Source of the DNA: Azospirillum sp. OGB3
GTDB taxonomy: Bacteria; Pseudomonadota; Alphaproteobacteria; Azospirillales; Azospirillaceae
DNA length: 64,000 bases
Assembly: GCF_014192915.1 (NCBI RefSeq)
Contig: NZ_JACHYN010000010.1
Span: forward strand, 62,001 to 126,000
Direction: 5' to 3'
Below, one piece after another: positions 27,231-37,365 of this stretch. The notes below the pieces were generated by a model. It did no database searches and was not told where the DNA came from. It was given only the letters and a program-made list of their open reading frames with translations. The translations under genes and the position numbers were made by a program. Numbering within the stretch: the first letter of the stretch is position 1; each line of letters opens with the position of its first letter.

Positions 27231-27246
27231 ATCAAGACCCGTGCCA
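27231..27246 (-). promoter_or_regulatory. Sigma-54-type promoter of the flagellin gene
   Basis: On the minus strand TGGCAC, five bases, then TTGAT match the -24/-12 pattern TGGCAC-N5-TTGCW with one change at the -12 element. Transcription would start near 27219, giving a leader of about 75 bases. The rest of the 394-bp gap to ridA (27146-27539) shows nothing clear. Confidence 0.65.
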
Positions 27247-27539
27247 ATTCGCGGAATAGCCGGTAACCTATTGATTCTATGGATTATGATTGCGGCTTGG
27301 GCGGCTGGCGGGCTCTGGCTGGCAGGACGGACCTTCCTACGGCGGTGGAAAGTTTTGCCGGGCAGAAAGGGTGTTGCGCTCCGGAGTCCGGGACAAAACT
27401 TCCCAGTTGGCGGCCCGCTTGGGGTGCCGCTAAGCCCTTGGTGCCGGCAGCGGAGGGGGCTATCGTCGGGGGGCGCATCCATCGGGGCGCCATCCACAGG
27501 GGCGTTCTCGGCGCCCGCAACGAGGACGGAGGAACGAGC

Positions 27540-28007
27540 ATGGCCGGACGCATCGAGGCGCGGCTGAAGGAATTGGGGATCGAGCTGCCGCAGGCGGCGG
27601 CTCCGGTGGCGGCCTATGTGCCCTACACCCAGTCAGGCAACACGCTCTACGTGTCGGGGCAGGTCACCGTATGGAACGGCGAGCGCCGCTTCGTCGGCAA
27701 GCTGGGGCAGGACTTCACGGTGGAGCAGGGGCAGCAGGCGGCGCGGCTGTGCGCGCTGAACATCATCGCCCAGGCGAAGGCGGCCTGCGGCGGCGATCTC
27801 GACCGGGTGGTGCGCGTGCTGCGGCTGGGCGGCTTCGTGAACGGCACCCCGGACTTCCACGACCAGCCGCTGGTCATCAACGGCGCGTCGGAGCTGATGA
27901 TGCAGGTGTTCGGCGACGCCGGGAAGCACGCCCGCGCCGCGGTCGGTGCCCCGTCGCTGCCCGGCAACGTGGCCGTCGAGGTGGACGCCATTCTCGAACT
28001 GGCCTGA
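27540..28007 (+). CDS. RidA family protein (YjgF/Rid)
   Basis: A 155-residue cytoplasmic protein of the RidA superfamily, which deaminates reactive enamine/imine intermediates from PLP enzymes. Family features are YTQSGNTLYVSGQVT, GQQAARLCALNIIAQAKAA and the C-terminal GAPSLPGNVAVEVDAILEL. The canonical active-site Arg position appears as H/A in GKHARAAVGAPSLP, where Arg precedes AAVG, so activity is plausible. It is longer than RidA itself and fits the COG0251 'endoribonuclease L-PSP-like' branch. CGGAGGAA stands before the ATG. It is followed after 87 bp by the FemAB-like gene. Confidence 0.9.
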   Translation: MAGRIEARLKELGIELPQAAAPVAAYVPYTQSGNTLYVSGQVTVWNGERRFVGKLGQDFTVEQGQQAARLCALNIIAQAKAACGGDLDRVVRVLRLGGFVNGTPDFHDQPLVINGASELMMQVFGDAGKHARAAVGAPSLPGNVAVEVDAILELA

Positions 28008-28024
28008 TCCGGGGCTCCGGCCGG

Positions 28025-28065
28025 GGTGGGCGGACCTCTTGCCGCGGCGCGGCAAAGCGCCCACC
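28025..28065. other. Nested hairpin between ridA and the FemAB-like gene
   Basis: Outer arms GGTGGGCG (28025-28032) and CGCCCACC (28058-28065) enclose inner arms TTGCCGC (28039-28045) and GCGGCAA (28049-28055). There is no T run. It may be an mRNA-stabilising or partly terminating structure. Confidence 0.45.
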
Positions 28066-28094
28066 TCCCTCGGCGTACCCGTGAAGGAGAGAGC

Positions 28095-29297
28095 ATGCCC
28101 GACGGCAAGGACACCGGCCCAGGCGCCGGGGAGGCCATCACCGTCAAGGTCCTGACCGGCATCGGTCTGGCCGATCCCCAGGAATGGGACGCCTGTGCCG
28201 GGCCGGACAACCCGTTTCTCAGCCACGCCTTCCTGCTGGCGCTGGAGGAATCGGGGTCGGCCACCGGCCGCACCGGCTGGCAGCCCAGCCACCTCGTTGC
28301 CCTCGACGGGACGGGGCGGATCATGGGCGCGGTGCCGCTCTATCTGAAGAACCATTCCTACGGCGAGTATGTCTTCGACCACGCCTGGGCGCACGCCTAC
28401 GAGCGGGCGGGCGGGCAGTATTATCCGAAGCTGCAATGCGCCGTGCCCTTCACCCCGGTGCCGGGGCCGCGTCTTCTCGTCCGGCCCGGCGCCTCGACCC
28501 ACGGGACGGAGGCGGTCGCCGGCGCCTTGATCCAGGGCATGGAGGAGGTGGCGCGGCGCTACGGCGTCTCCTCGGTCCACGTCACCTTCCCGGAGGAGGG
28601 CGACTGGCGCCGCCTCGGCGCGGCCGGCTGGCTGCTCCGCGAAGGCGTGCAGTATCATTGGGAGAACCGCGGCTACGCCAGTTTCGACGACTTCCTGGGA
28701 ACCCTGAACAGCCGCAAGCGCAAGGCCATCCGCAAGGAGCGGCGCGAGGTGGCGGAGAGCAGCGTCCGGCTGCACAGCCTGACCGGCGCCGACCTGAAGC
28801 CGGAGCATTGGGACGCCTTCCACCGCTTCTATCTGGAGACCGCCGACCGGAAATGGGGCGGCGGCTATCTGAACCGCGCCTTTTTCCGGTTGCTGGGCGA
28901 GACCATGGCCGACCGGGTCATGCTGGTGATGTGCGAGGACGGCGGGGAATGGGTGGCCGGCGCCCTGAACCTGATCGGGGCCGACGCCCTTTATGGCCGC
29001 AACTGGGGCTCCGACGGGAGCTACCGCTTCCTGCATTTCGAGGCGTGCTATTACCGCGCGCTGGACTTCGCCATCGAACGCGGCATCGGCCGGGTCGAGG
29101 CCGGCGCCCAGGGGGAGCACAAGATCCAGCGCGGCTACCTGCCGGTGCCGACCTACAGCGCCCACTGGGTGGCCGATCCCGGCTTCCGCCGCGCCATCGC
29201 GGACTATCTGCGCCGCGAGCGGCCCGGCGTGGCGGCGGAGCGCGAAGCGCTGATGGAACTGTCACCCTACCGCCAGGATGGCGTGCCGGAGCAATAG
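28095..29297 (+). CDS. GNAT/FemAB-like acyltransferase (DUF482, COG3146)
   Basis: A 400-residue soluble protein. LNSRKRKAIRKERREV in the middle and GALNLIGADALYGRNWGS...FLHFEACYYRALDFAIERG followed by GAQGEHKIQRGYLP are the signature of the DUF482/COG3146 family, a double-GNAT fold related to FemAB peptidyltransferases. Databases often label it peptidoglycan biosynthesis, but the substrate is unproven. GAAGGAGAG precedes the ATG. It ends next to a convergent deaminase gene, in a tandem-duplicated stretch. Confidence 0.88.
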   Translation: MPDGKDTGPGAGEAITVKVLTGIGLADPQEWDACAGPDNPFLSHAFLLALEESGSATGRTGWQPSHLVALDGTGRIMGAVPLYLKNHSYGEYVFDHAWAHAYERAGGQYYPKLQCAVPFTPVPGPRLLVRPGASTHGTEAVAGALIQGMEEVARRYGVSSVHVTFPEEGDWRRLGAAGWLLREGVQYHWENRGYASFDDFLGTLNSRKRKAIRKERREVAESSVRLHSLTGADLKPEHWDAFHRFYLETADRKWGGGYLNRAFFRLLGETMADRVMLVMCEDGGEWVAGALNLIGADALYGRNWGSDGSYRFLHFEACYYRALDFAIERGIGRVEAGAQGEHKIQRGYLPVPTYSAHWVADPGFRRAIADYLRRERPGVAAEREALMELSPYRQDGVPEQ

Positions 29298-29299
29298 GG

Positions 29300-29329
29300 C
29301 CGGATCAGTAGGCAACCCGGATCAGTAGG
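29300..29329. repeat. 17-bp-spaced direct duplication including the deaminase stop
   Basis: CCGGATCAGTAGG occurs at 29300-29312 and 29317-29329. The right copy contains the stop and last codon of the minus-strand deaminase, so the duplication re-creates a second stop-bearing end outside the gene. Confidence 0.85.
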
Positions 29330-29798
29330 GAATGCGGTCGGGCCGGGCGGCCCATTCGTCGAAGACGGCGCGCGCCTCGTCGGCCAGCAGGCGCTGCATG
29401 GGGATCGCCCGCTGCTCCAGCGGCATGGCGATTTCCGTGTAGAGGAAGGCGTCGTCGAAGCCGATGGCCGCCGCGTCGTCGCGCCCGTTGGCGTAGACGA
29501 TGCGCTCGATCCGCGCCCAATAGATGGCCGACAGGCACATTGGGCAGGGCTCGCAGCTCGTGTAGACGGTCGCCCTGGCGAGGCTGAAGCTGCCGAGGTC
29601 GCGGCAGGCGTTGCGGATGGCGACGACCTCGGCGTGCGCCGTCGGGTCGTTGCTGGAGGTCACGCAATTCCACCCCTCGCCGATGATCCGACCGTCCCGC
29701 GCGATGACCGCGCCGAAGGGGCCGCCGGCGTTGCCCTGCATGTGGGTGCGGCTGAGCGCGATGGCGCGGCGCAGGCAATCGGTGTCGAAACTCGTCAT
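29322..29798 (-). CDS. Nucleoside/guanine deaminase family protein
   Basis: A 158-residue cytidine-deaminase-fold zinc enzyme. The zinc and catalytic residues are in TAHAEVVAI (His and Glu) and SCEPCPMCLSAI (two Cys). The order and length match GuaD-type guanine deaminase and related nucleoside deaminases rather than TadA, because it lacks the tRNA-binding C-terminal helix pattern. It is cytoplasmic. AAGAGGGAAAG precedes the ATG at 29798; the longer frame is not needed. It runs divergently from the pentapeptide-repeat gene. Confidence 0.9.
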   Translation of the reverse strand: MTSFDTDCLRRAIALSRTHMQGNAGGPFGAVIARDGRIIGEGWNCVTSSNDPTAHAEVVAIRNACRDLGSFSLARATVYTSCEPCPMCLSAIYWARIERIVYANGRDDAAAIGFDDAFLYTEIAMPLEQRAIPMQRLLADEARAVFDEWAARPDRIPY

Positions 29799-29978
29799 GC
29801 TTTCCCTCTTCTGAACCCCAACCGCGTTGTCGTTCAATCGTTTAGTGACTGTTTCACGGCCCAGGCCCGGCATGCGCGCGGGGCATTGCAGGGACGGCGG
29901 ACGATTGGGGATTTCTCCTTTACTGCCCCTGCGCAAGGCGTAGTGTGGGCCGGACCAGCCGACCGACGGACCCGCCCG

Positions 29979-31292
29979 ATGACCGACCGCACCATGGAAT
30001 TCCTGAAGCAGGTGCGGGACCATCTATTCTATCTCAAACTGAGGCCGGGCGGTGTGCGCCTTCAGGCGAAGGGCGTCGATCTGTCGAGGCTGCGGCTGAA
30101 GGGTTTCAACCTGCAAACGGCCATCCTCACCCAGGGCAACTTCTCCGACGCCCAGCTCGAGGAGGTCAGCTTCGCCATGTCCGACCTGTTCGGGGCGAAT
30201 TTCAGCCGGGCGAAGCTGGTGGGGTCTTCCTTCGCGCGGGCGGACCTGCGCGGGGCGAACTTCCTGAAGGCCGACCTGACCCGCACCGACTTCGAGGGGG
30301 CCGACCTGCGCCCCGGCCAGATCATGGTCCACCGCGCCGGGCGCGAGGACGAGGAGGAGGAGCGGCGGCCCGCCAATCTGACGGACGCGCGGATGGACGG
30401 CGTCAGCTTCAAGGGCGCCGACCTCAGCCACGCCGAGCTGGCCAACGCCTCGACGGCCGGCGGCGACTTCAGCAACGCGAACCTGTTCGCCGCGAATCTG
30501 GCCGGGGCCGACCTGACCGAGGCGAATTTCAGCGGGGCCAAGATGAAGCGCGCCGTGCTGAACGGCGCCAACCTGACCCGCGCCGTCCTGCGCAACGCCG
30601 ACCTGCGCGAGGCGACCCTGCGCAACGTCGACCTGACCGTGGCCGACACCCAGGGCGCCAACCTGAGCGGCGCCGTCTACATGCGGAACGCCGACGCCTT
30701 GCCGACGCCGGTGCGCAGCGTGCTGGACGCCCACATCCTGTGGATCAACAGCGGCGGTGGGGCCGGGCTGCGGGCGGACTTCACCGGGATGGACCTGCGC
30801 GGGCTGGACCTCACCGCCTGCGACCTGTCGGGCGGGGTGTTCCGCGACGCCAACCTGGACGAGGCCCGGCTGTCCAACGCCTCGCTCTCGCTGGCCGATT
30901 TCGGCGGGGCGAGCCTGCGCCGGGCGCGGCTGGACCAGGCGGTGCTGACCGGGGCGAACCTGAGCGGGGCCGATCTGACCGGGGCGGATCTCCACGGTGC
31001 CGACCTCGGCATGGTGGACCTGCGCAACCCGGACGGCACCCCGACCGGGCGGAGCTGGCCGGCCAACCTGACCGGCGCCACCCTGACCGCCGCCGACCTG
31101 CGCGGCGCCCGGCTGACCGGGGCCAAGCTGGCCGGCGCCAGCTTCGAGATGGCCAACCTCGCCTCCGCCGACCTGCGCGGCTGCGACGACGCGGCGGCGA
31201 ACCTGTCGAAGGCCAGCCTGATGGGCGCCCGCCGCGGCCCGCTGGACGCGCGGCCGCCGCGCGACGGCGGCGGGCCGCTCATCGCCCTGTAG
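29979..31292 (+). CDS. Pentapeptide-repeat protein
   Basis: A 437-residue protein almost entirely of A(D/N)LXX repeats, which fold as a right-handed quadrilateral beta-helix. Two blocks (about residues 30-235 and 265-415) are separated by a non-repeat segment including LDAHILWINSGGGAGL. A charged break (REDEEEERRP) interrupts the first block near residue 125. The N-terminus MTDRTMEFLKQVRDHLFYLK is not repetitive. No signal peptide or kinase domain is seen. Functions in this class range from gyrase protection to scaffolding, and nothing here picks one. The ATG at 29979 has no clear ribosome site. Confidence 0.88.
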   Translation: MTDRTMEFLKQVRDHLFYLKLRPGGVRLQAKGVDLSRLRLKGFNLQTAILTQGNFSDAQLEEVSFAMSDLFGANFSRAKLVGSSFARADLRGANFLKADLTRTDFEGADLRPGQIMVHRAGREDEEEERRPANLTDARMDGVSFKGADLSHAELANASTAGGDFSNANLFAANLAGADLTEANFSGAKMKRAVLNGANLTRAVLRNADLREATLRNVDLTVADTQGANLSGAVYMRNADALPTPVRSVLDAHILWINSGGGAGLRADFTGMDLRGLDLTACDLSGGVFRDANLDEARLSNASLSLADFGGASLRRARLDQAVLTGANLSGADLTGADLHGADLGMVDLRNPDGTPTGRSWPANLTGATLTAADLRGARLTGAKLAGASFEMANLASADLRGCDDAAANLSKASLMGARRGPLDARPPRDGGGPLIAL

Positions 31293-31295
31293 CCA

Positions 31296-32408
31296 CTACT
31301 TCCAGGCGGCGAGCACCGCGGCGGCGGTGGACTCGCGCAAGGGGGCGCGCTCGGGCGGCGTGCCGCCGTCGACGCGCAGGCCCATCAGGGTCTCCACCAG
31401 CGGCTCCGGCCCCGGCGTGACGCGGATCTGGCCGCGGGCGGCGATGTGCGGGTGGTCCGGCATCTCCGCCAGCGTCGGCAGCGCCTCGAAGCAGCAGTCC
31501 ACCGGGTCGAGCAGCGCCTTCCAGTCGGCGAGGCTGCGGCTGGCGAACAGGGCGTCCAGCTCCGCGATCAGGGCGGTCTGGGGCAGCGGGTCGCCCTGCC
31601 GGGCGATCCAGTCGGGGTGTCCCACCGCTTCGCAGAAGCCTTGCCAGAACTTGGCCTCCAGCGCCGACAGGGTGGCGAAGCGGCCGTCGGCGGTGCGGTA
31701 GATGCGGTAGCAGGCGGCCCCGCCCGACAGCAGCGCCTCGCCGCGGGCCGGGACCTCGCCGCGGGCGTCGGCGGTCAGGTTGAAGCCCTGCCAGCCCAAC
31801 ACCGTTTCCATGATCGACAGGTCGAGGAAGCAGCCCTCGCCGCTGCGCTGGCGCCCGAACAGGGCGGCGACCACCGCCAGCGCCGCCTGCTGGGCCGACG
31901 CGAAGTCGGCGACCGGCGGGTGGCTGATCGAGGGGCGGTCGGGCGTGCCCGAGGAATCCAGCCCGCCGCCGACCGCCATGTAGTTCAGGTCATGGCCCGC
32001 CCGCCGGGCGTAGGGACCGCTGCTGCCCCATCCGGACAGGCTGGCGTGGACCAGCCGCGGATTCAGCGCGCGCAGCCGGGCGTGGCCGACCCCCAGCTTG
32101 TCCAGCACGCCGGGGCGATAGCTTTCCACCAGGGCGTCGGCGCCGGCGATCAGCGTCTCGAAGGCGCCGCGGTCGCCCTCGTCCTTCAGGTTCAGGCGGA
32201 TGACGGTCTTGCCGGCGTTGAGGAGCTTGTAGGCGGCGGTCGTGCCGTCGGCGTCGGTGGGACCCATCTGGCGCAACGGGTCGCCGCTCGGAGCCTCCAC
32301 CTTCACCACCTCCGCGCCGAGGTCGGCGAGCATCTGGGCGGCGTAGGGGCCCGGCAGATACTGGCCGAGGTCGATGACGCGCAATCCGCTCAGGAAGGGC
32401 AGGGGCAT
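31296..32408 (-). CDS. CaiB/BaiF family (class III) CoA-transferase
   Basis: A 370-residue cytoplasmic enzyme of the formyl-CoA transferase / alpha-methylacyl-CoA racemase family. The N-terminal LSGLRVIDLGQYLPGPYAAQMLADLGAEVVK pattern, ESYRPGVLDKLG, and the catalytic Asp in GHDLNYMAVGG (about residue 150) are present. Length and the presence of FLDLSIMETV fit the racemase-like group. The acyl substrate is unknown. GAGGAAA precedes the ATG at 32408. Its stop lies four bases from that of the convergent pentapeptide gene. Confidence 0.9.
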   Translation of the reverse strand: MPLPFLSGLRVIDLGQYLPGPYAAQMLADLGAEVVKVEAPSGDPLRQMGPTDADGTTAAYKLLNAGKTVIRLNLKDEGDRGAFETLIAGADALVESYRPGVLDKLGVGHARLRALNPRLVHASLSGWGSSGPYARRAGHDLNYMAVGGGLDSSGTPDRPSISHPPVADFASAQQAALAVVAALFGRQRSGEGCFLDLSIMETVLGWQGFNLTADARGEVPARGEALLSGGAACYRIYRTADGRFATLSALEAKFWQGFCEAVGHPDWIARQGDPLPQTALIAELDALFASRSLADWKALLDPVDCCFEALPTLAEMPDHPHIAARGQIRVTPGPEPLVETLMGLRVDGGTPPERAPLRESTAAAVLAAWK

Positions 32409-32425
32409 GGTGCGTTTCCTCATTC

Positions 32426-32464
32426 TTCGTTTTTGGGCTTCGTTTTTGGGCTTCGTTTCTGGGG
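32426..32464. repeat. Three tandem 13-bp units in the CoA-transferase leader
   Basis: TTCGTTTTTGGGC occurs twice exactly and a third time with small changes, starting 18 bases upstream of the CoA-transferase ATG on the minus strand. It lies in the presumed leader or promoter. Confidence 0.85.
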
Positions 32465-32587
32465 CTTTGTTCTGGTGGCGCCGCCGGGGAGGAGTGTCCG
32501 CGATGGGGCGTCCGGAATGCAACCGTCCGCCCTTCACAATCGTGCCGCCTCCACCGTCGATATGAGACCAATGGTCAGGAGGAAAAC

Positions 32588-32779
32588 ATGTCCGCGGGCA
32601 AAGCTCCCAAGTACAAGGTCTACAAGGATCACCGCAACGAATGGCGCTGGACTTTCCACGCCGCGAACGGGGAAGCCATCGCCGTCAGCAGCGAAGGCTA
32701 CACGGCCGAGCGCGACTGCCTGCACGGCATCGCCCTGATGAAGAGCTCCAGCGACGCGGTCGTCCTGGTCGAGGAGTGA
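32588..32779 (+). CDS. DUF1508 (YegP-like) small protein
   Basis: A 63-residue protein with one DUF1508 unit: KYKVYKDHRNEWRWTFHAANGE...GYTAERDCLHGIALMKSSS. E. coli YegP has two such units; single-unit forms are common in alphaproteobacteria. It is soluble with one cysteine and of unknown function. TCAGGAGG stands just before the ATG and a strong terminator follows, so it is a stand-alone, probably well-expressed gene. Confidence 0.9.
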   Translation: MSAGKAPKYKVYKDHRNEWRWTFHAANGEAIAVSSEGYTAERDCLHGIALMKSSSDAVVLVEE

Positions 32780-32802
32780 GCACCGGGTTACCGGACAAAA
32801 AG

Positions 32803-32828
32803 AAAGGGGGCCTTGCGGCCCCCTTTTT
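32803..32828. terminator. Bidirectional terminator between the DUF1508 gene and clpA
   Basis: The arms GGGGGCC and GGCCCCC with a four-base loop are flanked by AAAG on the left and TTTTT on the right. It serves both convergent genes. Confidence 0.9.
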
Positions 32829-32849
32829 CGCGTTGCGTGCGACGCGGCG

Positions 32850-35165
<2,316 letters not shown>

Positions 35166-35173
35166 CTGTGGCC

Positions 35174-35500
35174 TTAATCCTTTTCTAGCGTACATTGCAG
35201 CGGATGCTGGTGCTGGCGTGCAAAGTCCATCACCTGCGTGACTTTCGTCTCCGCCACCTCGTAGGTGAACACGCCGCACAAGCCCACACCCCGCCGGTGC
35301 ACATGCAGCATGATCCGCGTAGCCTCCTCGCGCGACTTGGCAAAGAAGCGCTCCAAGACATGAACGACGAATTCCATAGGTGTGTAGTCGTCGTTCAACA
35401 TCAAGACCTTATACATCGAGGGCTTTTTAGTCTTAGGCTTGGTTTTGATGACCACGCCCGTGGTGGTGCCCTCGTCGCCGTGCTTGTCGTTTTCGGCCAT
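35174..35500 (-). CDS. clpS: ClpS adaptor protein (N-end rule)
   Basis: A 108-residue adaptor that delivers N-degron substrates to ClpA. The substrate pocket residues lie in LMLNDDYTPMEFVVHVL and the binding His in IMLHVHRRGVGLCG. The basic N-terminal extension (TKPKTKKPSMYK) is the segment that engages the ClpA pore. It heads the clpS-clpA operon. A 12-bp perfect palindrome (ACATCGCGATGT at 35517-35528) lies 17 bp upstream of the ATG. Confidence 0.97.
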   Translation of the reverse strand: MAENDKHGDEGTTTGVVIKTKPKTKKPSMYKVLMLNDDYTPMEFVVHVLERFFAKSREEATRIMLHVHRRGVGLCGVFTYEVAETKVTQVMDFARQHQHPLQCTLEKD

Positions 35501-35955
35501 GGTCTCAACAGGTCAACATCGCGATGTACGTCGCATGAATGATATGAGAACTCCGGGCGCGGTGGGAAGGGGCCGTTTTCGGTGAGTCCCCATTTGGGAG
35601 AGGCCCATTCGGAACAAGACCTGCCCGGCTACCCCGGAATTGGTGGAAGGCATTTGAATTTGCGGCAGAACTGCCGCACCGGCGTGCCAAAAATGGCACG
35701 GCCCGCACCCTGTAGATGTCCCTCGCGCCCAAAAGAAACAAGCCCGGCGGTCTGCACCGCCGGGCTTTCCCGGAACTTCACAACGCCGTGAGGCGGCAGG
35801 ATTTAAAGCGGTACCGCCTTGCGCCGTCCGCACCCCCGGACGATAGCGTCCCGGGGGTGGCGGAGGTGGGAGCCGCCCCGGCCCTGCGGCCGGGCCTGTG
35901 GGATTGCGGGCTCCGGGACATTTTGTCTCAGGCTGACGTCTGGGACCGGCCTGGA
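35501..35955. other. 455-bp gap between phasin 1 and clpS
   Basis: No gene is called here. It contains a perfect palindrome near clpS, a strong hairpin at 35741-35766 and a GC-rich hairpin near 35876-35897. The clpS promoter is not obvious. Confidence 0.5.
35741..35766 (-). terminator. Strong hairpin with T-rich tail
   Basis: Ten-bp arms agcccggcgg and ccgccgggct with a six-base loop are followed on the minus strand by TGTTTCTTTT. It lies 190 bp past the phasin 1 stop, so either phasin 1 has a long 3' end or it terminates an unrecognised small RNA. Confidence 0.7.
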
Positions 35956-36441
35956 TCAGGCGGCCTTCGCCGCGACCGGCTTGGCCAGCGTCTCGACCGT
36001 GACCTGGAGGCGGTCGTTGATCGGCGCGAAGGCGTCCTTGGCGGTCTTCAGCGACAGCTCCTGCAGCTTGGCGCTCTCCTTGACGAAGGTCTCGAAGCTC
36101 GCCTTGGCGAAGCTGCTCTGCAGCTCGACCAGTTCCTGGACGGTCTTGACGGCCAGCAGGGCCTTGCCGGTGGCGGCGCTCTTCTCCAGCGAGGACTGGG
36201 TGAAGGAAGCGACCTGCTTGCCGGCTTCCTCGGCGCCCTTGGCGACGATGGTGCCCGACTTCACGACGGCGTCGACGTTGCCCTTGGTCAGGGCGGTCAG
36301 CTCGTCGAAGCCCTTGAGGATCTGGGCCGAAGCCTTCTCGAACTGCTCCTGCTGGGCCTTGACCAGGCCGTCGACGTTCAGCTTGGCGGCGGAGACGGCG
36401 TCTTCGAAGGTCTTGGTGGCGGCGGCGAACTTGTCGGTCAT
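35956..36441 (-). CDS. Phasin 1
   Basis: A 161-residue all-helical phasin that coats polyhydroxyalkanoate granules. The family pattern is clear: FEDAVSAAKLNVDGLVKAQQEQFEKASAQ, then SSLEKSAATGKALLAVKTVQELVELQSSFAKASFETFV. The GKALL...QELV.LQ..FAK segment is the phasin_2 core. GGAGCCG precedes the ATG. A leader of about 120 bases runs from a consensus promoter flanked by two TGC-N3-GCA palindromes. The same module precedes phasin 2. Confidence 0.93.
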   Translation of the reverse strand: MTDKFAAATKTFEDAVSAAKLNVDGLVKAQQEQFEKASAQILKGFDELTALTKGNVDAVVKSGTIVAKGAEEAGKQVASFTQSSLEKSAATGKALLAVKTVQELVELQSSFAKASFETFVKESAKLQELSLKTAKDAFAPINDRLQVTVETLAKPVAAKAA

Positions 36442-36546
36442 GGAACGGCTCCTCGAATTTCATCGGGTTGACCCGCGCCGGACCCACCGATTGGCGACCG
36501 CGCGGATGATCCGACCAACGACCCCGTGGCTTCGGGCGTCGGGTCG

Positions 36547-36622
36547 ATGTTGCAATGCAACATGACTAAACTTAGGGCAGGTTCCCGTGGCTGTCAACGG
36601 GTTTTTGTGCGGTGCACAAAAA
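36547..36622 (-). promoter_or_regulatory. Phasin 1 promoter with two PhaR-like palindromes
   Basis: On the minus strand TTGACA (36592-36597), 17 bases, then TAAGTT (36569-36574). A palindrome ATGTTGCAATGCAACAT (36547-36563) covers the expected start, and a second with core TTGTGCGGTGCACAA (36605-36619) sits just upstream of -35. Both contain TGC-N3-GCA. Confidence 0.65.
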
Positions 36623-36655
36623 CTTTGACGCGTCCTTGCCGGCCCCTTCACGCGC

Positions 36656-36687
36656 GGAGCCCGGCCGTCGGGAAACGGCCGGGCTCC
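36656..36687 (-). terminator. Hairpin after phasin 2
   Basis: A 13-bp perfect stem (36656-36668 with 36675-36687, arms ggagcccggccgt and acggccgggctcc) with a six-base loop lies 23 bp past the phasin 2 stop. The T run is missing, so it may stabilise the end of the message. Confidence 0.6.
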
Positions 36688-36709
36688 GTGGTTTCGCCGT
36701 GTGGGCGGA

Positions 36710-37246
36710 TCAGGCCGCGATCGGCTTGGAGAGCGTGCTGACGGTGACCGACACGCGGTCCTTCAGCGGGGTCAGGGCCGCCGTCGCGACGCGGGTGCCG
36801 ATGCCCTGGAGGCGCGAGGACTCCGCGACGAAGGCGTCGAAGCTGGCCTTCACATACTCGCTCTGGAGATCGACGACCTCCTTCAGCGACTTGGCGGTCA
36901 GCAGGGCCTTGCCGGTGGTGACCGACTTGTCGAAGGAGGCCTGGGCGTAGGCGGTCACCTCGCGGGTCAGCTCCTCCGCACCCTGGGTGGCGATGCTGCC
37001 GCTCTGGATCAGCGCCTCGACGTTGGCCTTGTTCAGGGCCTGCAGCTCGGAGGAGATCTTCAGGAGCTGGGCGGACAGCTTCTCGACCTGCTCCTTGGTG
37101 GCGGAGGCGGTCTGCTCGAACGTCTTCGCGGCCTGCTCCTGGCCGGCCTTGACGAAGCCCTCGACCTGCTCCTTGGCCTGGGCGGCGGCGTTCTCGAACG
37201 CCTGGGTGGGGGCGGGGGCTGGCTTGGCCTTCGTCACGGTCGTCAT
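36710..37246 (-). CDS. Phasin 2
   Basis: A 178-residue phasin, paralogous to phasin 1. It has an Ala/Pro/Lys-rich start (MTTVTKAKPAPAPTQAF), then helices AKEQVEGFVKAGQEQAAKTFEQ and ASFDKSVTTGKALLTAKSLKEVVDLQ with the phasin_2 core. The ATG at 37246 has AAGGAA upstream; the longer frame is rejected. The promoter region matches that of phasin 1 over about 75 bp, suggesting tandem duplication of gene plus promoter, or selection for co-regulation. A divergent proteasome-type protease gene shares the upstream gap. Confidence 0.93.
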   Translation of the reverse strand: MTTVTKAKPAPAPTQAFENAAAQAKEQVEGFVKAGQEQAAKTFEQTASATKEQVEKLSAQLLKISSELQALNKANVEALIQSGSIATQGAEELTREVTAYAQASFDKSVTTGKALLTAKSLKEVVDLQSEYVKASFDAFVAESSRLQGIGTRVATAALTPLKDRVSVTVSTLSKPIAA

Positions 37247-37365
37247 GCCTTGCGTTCCTTCCTTCGTCGAAGCCCGGCGCGCATCAACCCGGACCGGCGG
37301 ACCGTCCGCCTGCGGGGCGCAGACCGGCTGCGTTGGGGAGGCCCGGACGGCTCCGGGCCCGAAAA

